The position numbers and the translations under genes are program-made. A stretch of DNA of 33,939 nucleotides from the NCBI GenBank assembly GCA_013334925.1, contig JAAXWP010000031.1:1-33939 (forward strand), in the 5' to 3' direction. The DNA comes from Chlorobiaceae bacterium. GTDB lineage: Bacteria; Bacteroidota; Chlorobiia; Chlorobiales; Chlorobiaceae. The notes below the pieces were generated by a model. That model saw only the letters and a program-made list of their open reading frames with translations. It had not been told where the DNA came from and did not search any database. Each line of letters starts with the position of its first letter. Within the stretch, counting starts at the first letter, position 1. This document shows positions 7,436-15,402 of the stretch, piece after piece.

Positions 7436-8671
7436 ATGAGCCAGGAAAACAGTTCGGTATCACGCAGGGATTTCCTGAAAAAGTCGGCATTAGGGGTTGG
7501 CGCTGTTCTTGGCGGCAGCTCGCTGTTCATGGGTTGTTCAAAAAGCGCTGACCACGGAGGCTCGGCATCGATCAATGCCGGGAGCAGAAAAGTGACCAGT
7601 TGCTATCTGCCGATCACTGATGCGACGCCAATCATTCTCGCCCACGAAATGGGCTTTTACAAAGAACTTGGTATCGAGTCCGAGCGACCGGTTCTTATCA
7701 GAGGATGGGCGCCGATGGCAGAAGCCTTCATGGCTGGCCGTTTCAATCTGACGCACCTGCTGGCGCCGATCCCTATTTACATGCGTTACAGCAAGGGCTT
7801 TCCGGTAAAGATTGTCGCCTGGGATCATATCAACGGTTCGGCCATTACCGTCGGCAAGGATAGCGGGATCAGGTCGTATGCCGATCTTGGGGGTAAGCAG
7901 ATCGCTATTCCCTACTGGTACTCTATGCACAACATCATTCTTCAGATGATTGCCCGCGAGCACGGAATCGAACCGGTGATACAGAGCAAAACTGCGCCCC
8001 TCAGCAACAAGCAGGTCAACCTTTTCGTTATGGCTCCGCCGGATATGCCGACGGCCATCGCATCAAACGCTATCGACGGGTACGTCGTTGCCGAGCCGTT
8101 CAATGCTGCTGGAGAGGTTCTGGCAAACGGTCGTATCGTGCGCTTTACCGGAGATATCTGGAAAAATCACCCCTGCTGCGTCGCGGTGATGAATGAAAAG
8201 GATCTGGCCGACCAGGCATGGTCGCACAAGGTGATTCAGGCTCTGGTTAAGGCTGAGCTCTGGGCGTTGAACAATGTCGAGCAGGCGGCACATATTCTGT
8301 CCAAGGACGGAGCGAAATATCTTCCGCTTCCTGAAAAGATCGTGCAGAGAGCCATGATGAAGTATGATCTCGAGACGTACGGCCCATCGGGTACCGGCGC
8401 GATTAAGCATCCGGAATGGAATACCCGAAGGATTGCTTACGAACCGTATCAGTTTGAATCGGCAACCCGGAAAATCGTGGAAATGATGAAGCTGACCAGG
8501 ATGGATGGTGATACCTCGTTCCTGAACGCGCTGGATCCGGGTAAGGTGCATTCGGAACTCATGTACACTTCGGGGGTGGAAGCGGCAGCAACAGCTCTTG
8601 GCGGTCTGGCGCAGTTCGTCGGCGTCGACCCGAAAGCGCCTACAGTCAGGGAAGAGATCATCAGCATCTGA
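7436..8671 (+). CDS. NrtA/CmpA/SsuA-like substrate-binding lipoprotein of an ABC transporter
   Basis: This is a 411-aa periplasmic binding protein. The start at 7436 follows AAGGAGG at 7424-7430. The N-terminus contains a twin-arginine motif (R10-R11 in SRRDFLKKS), a hydrophobic stretch and then a lipobox-like FMGC with C34. It may therefore be exported folded by Tat and anchored as a lipoprotein. The mature part (CYLPITDATPIILAHEMGFYKELGI, split here as CYLPITDATPII and HEMGFYKELGI; GWAPMAEAFMAGRFNLTHLLAP) resembles the nitrate/bicarbonate-binding NrtA/CmpA branch more than classical sulfonate binders. The ligand cannot be read from sequence; a small oxyanion or carbon-nitrogen compound is plausible. 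Permease and two ATPase genes follow. No nitrate reductase or RuBisCO gene is in the window. Confidence 0.82.
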   Translation: MSQENSSVSRRDFLKKSALGVGAVLGGSSLFMGCSKSADHGGSASINAGSRKVTSCYLPITDATPIILAHEMGFYKELGIESERPVLIRGWAPMAEAFMAGRFNLTHLLAPIPIYMRYSKGFPVKIVAWDHINGSAITVGKDSGIRSYADLGGKQIAIPYWYSMHNIILQMIAREHGIEPVIQSKTAPLSNKQVNLFVMAPPDMPTAIASNAIDGYVVAEPFNAAGEVLANGRIVRFTGDIWKNHPCCVAVMNEKDLADQAWSHKVIQALVKAELWALNNVEQAAHILSKDGAKYLPLPEKIVQRAMMKYDLETYGPSGTGAIKHPEWNTRRIAYEPYQFESATRKIVEMMKLTRMDGDTSFLNALDPGKVHSELMYTSGVEAAATALGGLAQFVGVDPKAPTVREEIISI

Positions 8672-8789
8672 GATTTTTCTACCGTCATTTCCTTCGGATC
8701 GCAGGTATTCCGGCTGGCAGGTTCCCTGCCGGCTGAGAGTCCTGTGTCCGTCAGAAGCCATTTTGGTAACCAGCTATCGGAAATTGTCT

Positions 8790-9581
8790 ATGTCAAATCA
8801 AAACGGCGGCAAAGCCGCAGGGTTTCAGGGGAAGCTTGTGGACAGGGCGTTCAACGTGCTTGGAGTGCTTCTGTTTCTTGCAGTATGGCAGTCTGCGAGT
8901 ATGCTCAACCTGTTCGGTCCGGACTTCAGTGCATCGTTTTCACCGGTCGCCGCATTTTCGGCACTGGGTGAAATGATCAGTAGCGGTGAATTGCTGCATC
9001 ACTCCATTCCGAGTATCCGAAGGGTACTGACCAGCCTTTTTCTGGCCATTATCGTCGCCTTGCCCATCGGAGTGCTGGTCGGATATTTCAAGCGGGTTGA
9101 GCAGCTCACCTACGTGGTGTTCCAGTTCATGCGCATGATCTCGCCGCTTGCCTGGATGCCCATTGCCATAATCATTTTCGGGGTGGGTGATGTTTCGGTG
9201 ACGTTCCTGCTTTGGCTGGTCGCCATCTGGCCACTCATCCTGAACACCTCCCACGGAGCCGGAAGAGTCAGTCCGCTCTGGGTGAACATGTCAAGGACCA
9301 TGGGCGCCGGTGACTCAGGTATTCTGCGCAAGGTGATCATTCCTGCTGCTGTGCCGGATATGCTGACGGGGCTGAGGCTTGCAGTCGGGGTAAGCTGGAT
9401 CATTCTTGTTCCTGCCGAGATGCTCGGCGTTCCTGACGGACTTGGTTACTTCATTCTCGATACCAGGGACCGATTCAGATATGATCAGCTTATGGCCACC
9501 ATCATGGTTATCGGTGCTATCGGTTATCTGCTCGACTCGGGCAACAGGTGGTTGATCAGGAAATTTGCATGGAAAATATGA
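8790..9581 (+). CDS. ABC transporter permease, NrtB/SsuC/TauC family
   Basis: This is a 263-aa inner-membrane permease of the nitrate/sulfonate/taurine class. Start 8790 (MSNQNGGKAAG) is chosen because it immediately precedes the amphipathic N-terminus and first membrane helix; the frame is open upstream into the binding-protein 3' end, but that part has no membrane character. About six hydrophobic segments are visible. The EAA-type cytoplasmic loop that contacts the ATPases lies around residues 165-190 (MSRTMGAGDSGILRKVIIPAAVPDMLTGL, key residues G-A-G-D and I-P-A-A-P). Only one permease gene is present, so the transporter probably has a permease homodimer even though two different ATPases follow. 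The next gene begins 11 nt after the stop. Confidence 0.86.
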   Translation: MSNQNGGKAAGFQGKLVDRAFNVLGVLLFLAVWQSASMLNLFGPDFSASFSPVAAFSALGEMISSGELLHHSIPSIRRVLTSLFLAIIVALPIGVLVGYFKRVEQLTYVVFQFMRMISPLAWMPIAIIIFGVGDVSVTFLLWLVAIWPLILNTSHGAGRVSPLWVNMSRTMGAGDSGILRKVIIPAAVPDMLTGLRLAVGVSWIILVPAEMLGVPDGLGYFILDTRDRFRYDQLMATIMVIGAIGYLLDSGNRWLIRKFAWKI

Positions 9582-9592
9582 GGGGAGGCAAC

Positions 9593-10405
9593 ATGAGTGA
9601 CAACAAGGAGATTCTCATCAGCGTACGGGATGTTTCAAAAAGCTATCCCAAGGATCGGGGAGCGGTTCAGGTGCTCCGAAAATGCACCTTTGATGTCATG
9701 AAAAACGAGTTCCTGGTCATTGTCGGGCCGACCGGATGCGGCAAGTCCACACTCCTGAAACTGATCGCAGGACTTGAGTTTCCTACGAGCGGCACCATTT
9801 TGCTGGAAGGTGAACCAGTGAAAGGGCCAGGTGCCGACCGTGGCATGATTTTCCAGGAGTACGCCCTGCTGCCATGGCGGACGGTGCTGAAGAATGTGGA
9901 GCTCGGCTTTGAGTTTCAGGGGCAGGATATGGATGAACGACGACGACAGGCCGAAGCGATGCGTTACCTGGAAATGGTCGGCCTTGGGTATGCTGCAAAC
10001 AAGCATCCCGTTGAACTCTCGGGAGGTATGAAACGCAGGGCATCTCTGGCCATGATCCTGGCTGTCAGGCCGAAAATCCTGTTGATGGATGGTGCATTCA
10101 ACGCTCTGGACTCGAAAACCAAAATGACCATGCATCAGGAGATTACCAACATCTGGGAAGTTGAGAAAAATACGGTTGTATTTGTGACCTCCGATCTGGA
10201 TGAGGCGGTAAAGCTTGCCGACCGGATTATCGTACTGGGCAGGAACGGCGAGATCGATGCTGTTCTGCGGAACGAACTTCCCCGCCCGAGGCTCGGCAGT
10301 TCGGCGCGGGATATCGATTTCCACCATCGCTTCGTGGCTTTCAGGGAGATGGTCATGAACGTGATCAAGAAAGATGCCGGAATGCGCACCTGTCCGGTTG
10401 CCTGA
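9593..10405 (+). CDS. ABC transporter ATP-binding protein with degenerate catalytic site
   Basis: This is a 270-aa ATPase of the NrtD/SsuB/TauB family. The start at 9593 follows a GGGGAGG ribosome-binding site. Walker A is intact (GPTGCGKST, K51), as are the Q-loop (FQEYALLPW) and signature (LSGGM). The Walker B glutamate is replaced by glycine (LLMDGAFNALD, G167) and the H-loop histidine by serine (FVTSDLDEA, S200). In canonical family members these positions are E and H and are required for ATP hydrolysis. The partner ATPase encoded next keeps both. The pair therefore probably forms a heterodimer with one degenerate site. The protein should still bind ATP. A local sequencing error is unlikely to explain two separate changes. 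Confidence 0.88.
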   Translation: MSDNKEILISVRDVSKSYPKDRGAVQVLRKCTFDVMKNEFLVIVGPTGCGKSTLLKLIAGLEFPTSGTILLEGEPVKGPGADRGMIFQEYALLPWRTVLKNVELGFEFQGQDMDERRRQAEAMRYLEMVGLGYAANKHPVELSGGMKRRASLAMILAVRPKILLMDGAFNALDSKTKMTMHQEITNIWEVEKNTVVFVTSDLDEAVKLADRIIVLGRNGEIDAVLRNELPRPRLGSSARDIDFHHRFVAFREMVMNVIKKDAGMRTCPVA

Positions 10406-10440
10406 CGATTCAGGCGGGTAACGAAAAAAACGGGAACATC

Positions 10441-11250
10441 ATGAACGATATGGCCAAAACAGGAAAACTCCTGCTGGAGTTAAAAGATGTCTGTAAAACC
10501 TTCAGGAAGGACGGGGCTGAATTCAGGGTGCTCGAAGGGGTCAATCTCCGGATTGACGAAGGCGAATTTGTCTGTATTCTGGGGCCAACCGGCTGCGGCA
10601 AATCCGTGACCCTGCAGATCGTTGCCGGTCTGCTCGATCAATCATCCGGCAGCGTGATCCTTGATGGAAAAGAGGAGCGTGGCCCTGGCCCGCACAAAGG
10701 AATGGTTTTTCAGGAGTATGCTTTGCTGCCCTGGCGGAATGTGATCGAAAATGTGGAGATCGGTCTCGAACTGAAAGGGGTGTCGAAAAAAGAGCGGCGC
10801 AGAATCGCTATGGAGTATCTCGAGATTGTCGGGCTGAAAGGTTCGGAACGAAGTATGGTGCATGAGATCTCGGGTGGAATGCGTCAGCGGGCCGCCATTG
10901 CGCGGGCTCTTGCAAACCATCCGAAGATCCTGCTCATGGATGAGCCGTTTGAGGCACTTGATGCCCTGACCAAGGAGGAGATGCAGATTCAGATTCTCAA
11001 GGCATGGGAAAAAACGAAGACGACAATCTTCTTCGTGACGCATGACGTCGACGAGGCGATTTTCCTTTCCGACAAAATCTGTGTCATGGATATCAATCCC
11101 GGAAGGGTGAAGAAGATTATCGATAATCGTCTGCCCAGGCCAAGACATGAAAATGTATGCCGAACAGACAAGGCGTTCGGAGAGATGCGGGATCAGATCA
11201 TCCAGCTCTATTCTTCATTGAAGGACGATGAGCTCGATCTGGTTTTTTAG
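10441..11250 (+). CDS. ABC transporter ATP-binding protein, NrtD/SsuB family (canonical)
   Basis: This is a 269-aa nucleotide-binding domain with Walker A GPTGCGKS, Q-loop FQEYALLPW, signature ISGGMRQR, Walker B LLMDEPFEALD (E168) and H-loop FFVTHDVDEA (H201), so all catalytic residues are present. It is clearly a paralogue of the preceding ATPase, matching it along the whole length, which points to tandem duplication followed by loss of catalysis in the first copy. The ATG at 10441 and the one at 10450 are both possible starts. It energises uptake through the single upstream permease. The diheme cytochrome gene follows after 43 nt on the same strand. Confidence 0.9.
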   Translation: MNDMAKTGKLLLELKDVCKTFRKDGAEFRVLEGVNLRIDEGEFVCILGPTGCGKSVTLQIVAGLLDQSSGSVILDGKEERGPGPHKGMVFQEYALLPWRNVIENVEIGLELKGVSKKERRRIAMEYLEIVGLKGSERSMVHEISGGMRQRAAIARALANHPKILLMDEPFEALDALTKEEMQIQILKAWEKTKTTIFFVTHDVDEAIFLSDKICVMDINPGRVKKIIDNRLPRPRHENVCRTDKAFGEMRDQIIQLYSSLKDDELDLVF

Positions 11251-11293
11251 GCGAGTGGTTCTATGGGCCTTTTAACGGAAAATCAACTGGATC

Positions 11294-12061
11294 ATGGAAA
11301 ACAAGAGACCTTCGCTAAGTCGACCGGCCCGGGCAGGAATCGCATCTGTTATCCTGTTTTCCGGGCTTATAACAGGGTGCAAGGGAACACCCTCTGAAAA
11401 AACGGTGGTTTCGAGCGTGAATACGCCTTCCGCTGAAACATTGAAAAAAGACCGGCCGACGAATGACCGTGCCGTCGATGGTCTTCGTCTCTACCTCGGA
11501 TACTGTTTTATCTGTCATGGCCAGGCCGGATGGGGTGACGGTCCTTATGCGAAGACTCTTTCGGTCAGGCCGGCAAACCTTGCCGATCCCGATTATTTCG
11601 CCGGAAAGAGTGACCGTGAGCTTCATGACGTGATCAGCAGGGGTGGTGTCTCTCACGGTAAATCGATCCATATGCGCCCACTGGGCATGCAGCTCAGCTA
11701 CGACCAGATCGAGGACATCGTAGCGTACATCAGGGTGCTTAACAAGGGTGTCCCCGTCGAACTGGAGAAAAAAACCGGCTTGACGGCCACGGACATCTAT
11801 GCGATGTCCTGCATCATGTGCCATGGTCGGGAGGGTAACGGTGACGGCGAGATCGCCCGCAAACTCGGCATTGTCATCAGGCCGCTGGGTGGTAGTGAGG
11901 TGCAGGCAATGAGCGACGCAGAGCTCAGAAAGATCATCTCCGACGGAATAGACGATCCGGGCCGGCCAGGCGCCCGTTATATGCCCACGTGGCACGAGAG
12001 CCTTACCGGTGCTCAGATCGACGAGCTGGTCAGGTATGTCCGGTCTCTGAAAAGACCATGA
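11294..12061 (+). CDS. Diheme c-type cytochrome, predicted lipoprotein
   Basis: This is a 255-aa extracytoplasmic electron carrier. The N-terminus has a basic start, a hydrophobic stretch (SVILFSGLIT) and a lipobox ending LITGC with C29, so it should be lipid-anchored on the periplasmic side. Two cytochrome c domains of similar layout follow: CFICH at residues 71-75 and CIMCH at 173-177, each followed by a G(N/W)GDG motif and later methionines (MRPLGM, MPTW) that could be axial ligands. It lies between the transporter ATPase and the CooS homologue, 19 nt before cooS. The CooS protein is expected to be cytoplasmic, so direct electron exchange is not obvious. The cytochrome may instead serve the imported compound or a membrane intermediary. 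Confidence 0.87.
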   Translation: MENKRPSLSRPARAGIASVILFSGLITGCKGTPSEKTVVSSVNTPSAETLKKDRPTNDRAVDGLRLYLGYCFICHGQAGWGDGPYAKTLSVRPANLADPDYFAGKSDRELHDVISRGGVSHGKSIHMRPLGMQLSYDQIEDIVAYIRVLNKGVPVELEKKTGLTATDIYAMSCIMCHGREGNGDGEIARKLGIVIRPLGGSEVQAMSDAELRKIISDGIDDPGRPGARYMPTWHESLTGAQIDELVRYVRSLKRP

Positions 12062-12080
12062 AATCAACAGGAGTAAGTTT

Positions 12081-14198
12081 ATGTCGGAAGAAAAAAAGTA
12101 TCGGTACGAAGACGAACTGACCAGTTCGCGGCAGGCTCCGGACTACCGGCCTGGCATGTCACTCACCGAACGCATCAGACTTGTCCACAAGCTCAACTAC
12201 AGCAAGGATGAGGTCATCAGGCATACTGCCAACAAAGCGGTGGCCGAGATGGTCGGGCATATGGACAAAGCAGGTATCGGGAACACCTTTGACCGTTTCA
12301 TGCAGCAACATCCCCAGTGCGGGTTCGGTCTGACCGGCGCCTGTTGCGCCTTCTGTTCCTATGGCCCTTGCCGGGTCAACGAGAAACATCCCTTCTCCAT
12401 CTGCGGCAAGGATGTCGACCTGATTGTCGCAGGGAATGCTCTTCGAAGACTTGCTGCCGGCATGTCTGCCCATGGAGCCCATGCCCGCGAGGTCTTCATC
12501 GCGTTGAAAGCGGCGGGCGATGGCTCCGCTCCTATTCCTGTCAAGTTCCCTGAAAAGGCCCTGGCGGTTGCCAGGACGCTTGGGCTCAACACCGAAGCGA
12601 AGCGGGTTGAAGAGATATGCGTCGAAATTGCCGACCGTTTCATCGACGATCTGCAGCGCTCACTGCCGAAACAACACGATACGCTCTTTTCTCTTGCTCC
12701 GAAAGAGCGTTCCGCTCTCTGGGAAAAGCTCGGTATCATCCCGATCAGCGCATACCACGAGTGCTTTGAGGTGAACAACCTTACCAGTCATGGTACCGAT
12801 TCAGATTTCGAAAGCCATATGCAGGCCTTCCTGCGTTCGGTTCTGGCATATGCCTATACTACCGTGGTATCGACTTCTCTGGCCACCGACATTGTCTATG
12901 GGCTTCCCCGACGTTCGAAGCTGAACGTCAACCTTGGCAGCATCAGGAAGGATAACTGCATCAATATCGGAATCAACGGTCACGCACCCATGGTCGCCTT
13001 TGCCATCTGCGATATCGTCGGCACACCGAAGGTTATGGAAAAGGTGAAGGCCGCTGGTGCAGAGGAGATCAAACTCTATGGCATGTGCTGTACCGGCGGT
13101 GAGTTTGTCGAGCGAGACCTCGGCATACCCCTCGTGGCCATGGCCTCTTCCGCCGAAATGGCCGTGGCGACCGGCGCTTTCGAGGCGATCGTGGTGGACC
13201 AGCAGGACGTTCTGCCCGGTATGATGCCCGTCGCGCGCCGTTTCCACACCAAGGTGATCACCACATCTCCATCTGGTCGAAAAGAGGGGGCGATCGTGCT
13301 CGAGCTGGATTACTACCTCAGGAATCTCGACCGGATTTATGATCTGGCAGAACAGATCCTCGACATTGCCATCGACAACTACCGCAACCGCGACCCGGAA
13401 AAGGTTCATGTTCCTGACATCAGAGCCAAGGTCGAGTTAGGCTTCAGTGTCGAGGAGGTTGCCCGTCTTCTGGAGGGATCGATGCCTGAAAAAAAGATTC
13501 ACGGTCTTGCCCGTCTTCTGAAGGAGGGAAAGATCCGGGGGATTGCCAATTTTGGCTCCTGCGGAAATATTCGGGGTGCGGTTTTCGAGCGCAACCAGGT
13601 CATCATTGCGCGACAGCTCATCAAGAACGATGTGCTGGTCACTGCGCACGGGTGCTCCGGCATGGGTCTTCTTTTCGCCGGCCTGGCTCATCCGGATGCC
13701 TCGAAACTCTGTGGGCCACGGCTTCGCGAAGTGGTTGAGCATCTCGATATTCCTCCCGTGCTGCATGTCGGGGCCTGTACCGACAGTACCAGGGCGAGCC
13801 AGATCATGGCCTATACGGCAAACGCGGCAGGGTTGGCAAACCCGTCAATGCCTTTCGCCATGGTGGCTGCCGACCCGGCTGCAGAAAAAACCATGGGGGC
13901 GCGGTATGCATTTATACTGAATGGCATCGAAACTTACTCCTGCGTACAGGACAATACCATTGCCTCCGATCGCTTTCTCGATTATGTCGGTAACCGGTTG
14001 CGATCGATGGTTGGTGCTGCGATGAACTGGAATCCCGATCCCTATCGCACTTCCGAAGATATCCTGCGGATGCTCGACAGGAAGCGTCAGGCCAACGGAT
14101 GGCCGGTATGGGATTACACCATCGGTACGAAGGAGGAGATCGAGGATCAGATTCCGGACACGATTGATATGGGCAGCCAGTTCTGCGGAAATCGTTGA
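12081..14198 (+). CDS. cooS: CooS-family carbon monoxide dehydrogenase homologue with substituted C-cluster ligand
   Basis: This is a 705-aa homologue of the anaerobic Ni-Fe carbon monoxide dehydrogenase subunit, preceded by AGGAG. Aligned by eye to Carboxydothermus CODH-II: D-cluster cysteines C80 and C88 and B-cluster cysteines C89, C92, C97 and C108 are all present. C-cluster positions are H301 (for H261), C337 (C295), D376 (C333), C494 (C446), C525 (C476) and C566 (C526), so one cysteine ligand is replaced by aspartate. The active-site lysine is kept (K603 for K563). Of the histidine tunnel, H131 and H134 are kept, but H99 and H102 become E137 and I140. The N-terminus is about 40 residues longer than CODH-II. 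Enzymes lacking one canonical C-cluster cysteine, such as CooS-V, hold an Fe/S/O hybrid cluster and do not turn over CO. Real CO oxidation is therefore doubtful here. Confidence 0.9.
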   Translation: MSEEKKYRYEDELTSSRQAPDYRPGMSLTERIRLVHKLNYSKDEVIRHTANKAVAEMVGHMDKAGIGNTFDRFMQQHPQCGFGLTGACCAFCSYGPCRVNEKHPFSICGKDVDLIVAGNALRRLAAGMSAHGAHAREVFIALKAAGDGSAPIPVKFPEKALAVARTLGLNTEAKRVEEICVEIADRFIDDLQRSLPKQHDTLFSLAPKERSALWEKLGIIPISAYHECFEVNNLTSHGTDSDFESHMQAFLRSVLAYAYTTVVSTSLATDIVYGLPRRSKLNVNLGSIRKDNCINIGINGHAPMVAFAICDIVGTPKVMEKVKAAGAEEIKLYGMCCTGGEFVERDLGIPLVAMASSAEMAVATGAFEAIVVDQQDVLPGMMPVARRFHTKVITTSPSGRKEGAIVLELDYYLRNLDRIYDLAEQILDIAIDNYRNRDPEKVHVPDIRAKVELGFSVEEVARLLEGSMPEKKIHGLARLLKEGKIRGIANFGSCGNIRGAVFERNQVIIARQLIKNDVLVTAHGCSGMGLLFAGLAHPDASKLCGPRLREVVEHLDIPPVLHVGACTDSTRASQIMAYTANAAGLANPSMPFAMVAADPAAEKTMGARYAFILNGIETYSCVQDNTIASDRFLDYVGNRLRSMVGAAMNWNPDPYRTSEDILRMLDRKRQANGWPVWDYTIGTKEEIEDQIPDTIDMGSQFCGNR

Positions 14199-14208
14199 AC
14201 CAAACATT

Positions 14209-14853
14209 ATGAATATGATTGCACCTGGAGAAGATGGTGCCAGATCCCATTGGGAGAGCATCTACAATGCTTCATCGTGTGAACGCCTGAGCTGGTACCA
14301 GGAGAACCCGGAGGATTCGCTGCGATTGATACAGGAGTCGGGTGTTTTGCCTGATGCGGCTGTCATCGATGCCGGAGGCGGAGCGTCCAGCCTGGCCTCA
14401 TGCCTGCTGACACTCGGTTTTCAGGATGTGTCAGTGCTCGATTTTTCCGAAGAGGCGATGGCACAGGCCCGCAAACGTATGGATACCCGGGCTGAGCAGG
14501 TCTCATGGATCAGGGGCGACATCCGGTCGTTCCGGACTGACAGGTCATTCATGTTGTGGCATGACCGCGCTGTATTCCATTTCATGGCTGGTGAGGAAGA
14601 CCGCAGACGCTATCTTGATACCCTTGACGCCTGTCTTGATCCAGACGGGCTTGCCATTATCGGTACGTTCGCACTGACCGGACCCTCGAAATGCAGTCGA
14701 CTCAACGTTGAACAGTATGATGCCGAGCGCATTGCCGGAGTCTTCGCTCCTCGATTCGAAATACTCTCTACCATGGGCTCTACCCATCATACGCCATCGG
14801 GCGCCAGCCAGGATTTTATGTTTTTTACCTTTCGTCGTAAACGTAAAAGTTGA
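14209..14853 (+). CDS. Class I SAM-dependent methyltransferase
   Basis: This is a 214-aa Rossmann-fold methyltransferase. Motif I, which binds SAM, is visible as VIDAGGGASSLA near residues 46-57. An acidic residue follows in motif II (VLDFSEEAM), and motif IV is close to MLWHDRAVFHFM. The start codon is uncertain: ATGs at 14209 and 14215 follow the cooS stop directly, while 14164 would overlap cooS. It is probably the last gene of the CooS operon. The substrate cannot be read from the sequence; related proteins include thiopurine/thiol and small-molecule methyltransferases. Methylation of a product or toxic by-product of the CooS/transporter pathway is possible but speculative. Confidence 0.78.
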   Translation: MNMIAPGEDGARSHWESIYNASSCERLSWYQENPEDSLRLIQESGVLPDAAVIDAGGGASSLASCLLTLGFQDVSVLDFSEEAMAQARKRMDTRAEQVSWIRGDIRSFRTDRSFMLWHDRAVFHFMAGEEDRRRYLDTLDACLDPDGLAIIGTFALTGPSKCSRLNVEQYDAERIAGVFAPRFEILSTMGSTHHTPSGASQDFMFFTFRRKRKS

Positions 14854-14893
14854 GTCGCGAAGGCCTGGTATGGTGTAGGTATGTTTCTGTGCG

Positions 14894-14958
14894 AAAACAA
14901 ATTAATTGCTTTTATCAAGACCATTGCACATTATCAGTGCGACAAAATAATTTGTTTT
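14894..14958. repeat. AT-rich inverted repeat behind the CooS operon
   Basis: Arms AAAACAAATTA (14894-14904) and TAATTTGTTTT (14948-14958) are exact reverse complements separated by 43 nt. The right arm ends in a short T-run. It lies about 40 nt past the methyltransferase stop, so it could act as a weak transcript end or as a protected 3' structure. The stem has few GC pairs, which makes a strong intrinsic terminator unlikely. Confidence 0.35.
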
Positions 14959-15084
14959 TGAAATATCAATCATATGGTTATATAGTATTATGGCGCATGT
15001 TGTTGGGTGCCCTCCGTTTCATTCGGAATACACGGGGATATGGATGTCGGTGACTTCGTCAACCGTTGGTGAAAACAACCATGT

Positions 15085-15098
15085 TGACAGCGCTGTCA
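15085..15098. promoter_or_regulatory. 14-bp perfect palindrome TGACAGCGCTGTCA
   Basis: The sequence TGACAGCGCTGTCA is a perfect dyad in the middle of the gene-poor stretch. Length and symmetry fit a dimeric repressor or activator site, but no promoter or adjacent start codon supports this, and a chance palindrome remains possible. Confidence 0.25.
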
Positions 15099-15369
15099 TG
15101 GAAAGAGCTGATAACCGGGGAGAAAGCATGGAGCCTGAAGAGTGTTCACCATTTTTTTACCGTTGCCGTTTAAAGCCGTCGCGTAGATCGGATGGCGGCA
15201 AGGAAAGTAGCCCGGAGACTCCTGCTGCCCGTCGCTGCAGTGAAGAGCGTGGTCGGGAGTGCGCTGTCAGATCTTCCGACACGTCCGGGGAGGATCGCGA
15301 AACGCGCAATGCCGTGGAGGTATGAAATTGACCGGGAAAAACTTTCCCTTGTGATGAGGCTCTGGACGG

Positions 15370-15402
15370 CAGGCTTTCCCGGCAGATGGCCAGGAAAGCC
15401 TG
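15370..15402. terminator. Stem-loop behind the acetate transporter gene
   Basis: CAGGCTTTCC (15370-15379) and GGAAAGCCTG (15393-15402) form a perfect 10-bp stem with a 13-nt loop, beginning about 15 nt past the stop of the minus-strand acetate transporter gene. No clear T-tract follows on that strand, so it may be a weak terminator or 3'-end stabiliser. Confidence 0.4.

Noticed and set aside
7436-11250. Dedicated nitrate transporter for assimilation
   Set aside because: Family likeness alone does not define the ligand, and no nitrate or nitrite reductase gene is present; kept as an unspecified small-molecule importer.
12081-14198. Hybrid cluster protein (hydroxylamine reductase, Hcp) instead of CooS
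   Set aside because: Length, the N-terminal C-x7-CC-x2-C-x4-C-x10-C B/D-cluster pattern, and the HGAH, CCTG, FGSC, GCSG and GACT blocks follow CooS in order; only one ligand differs.
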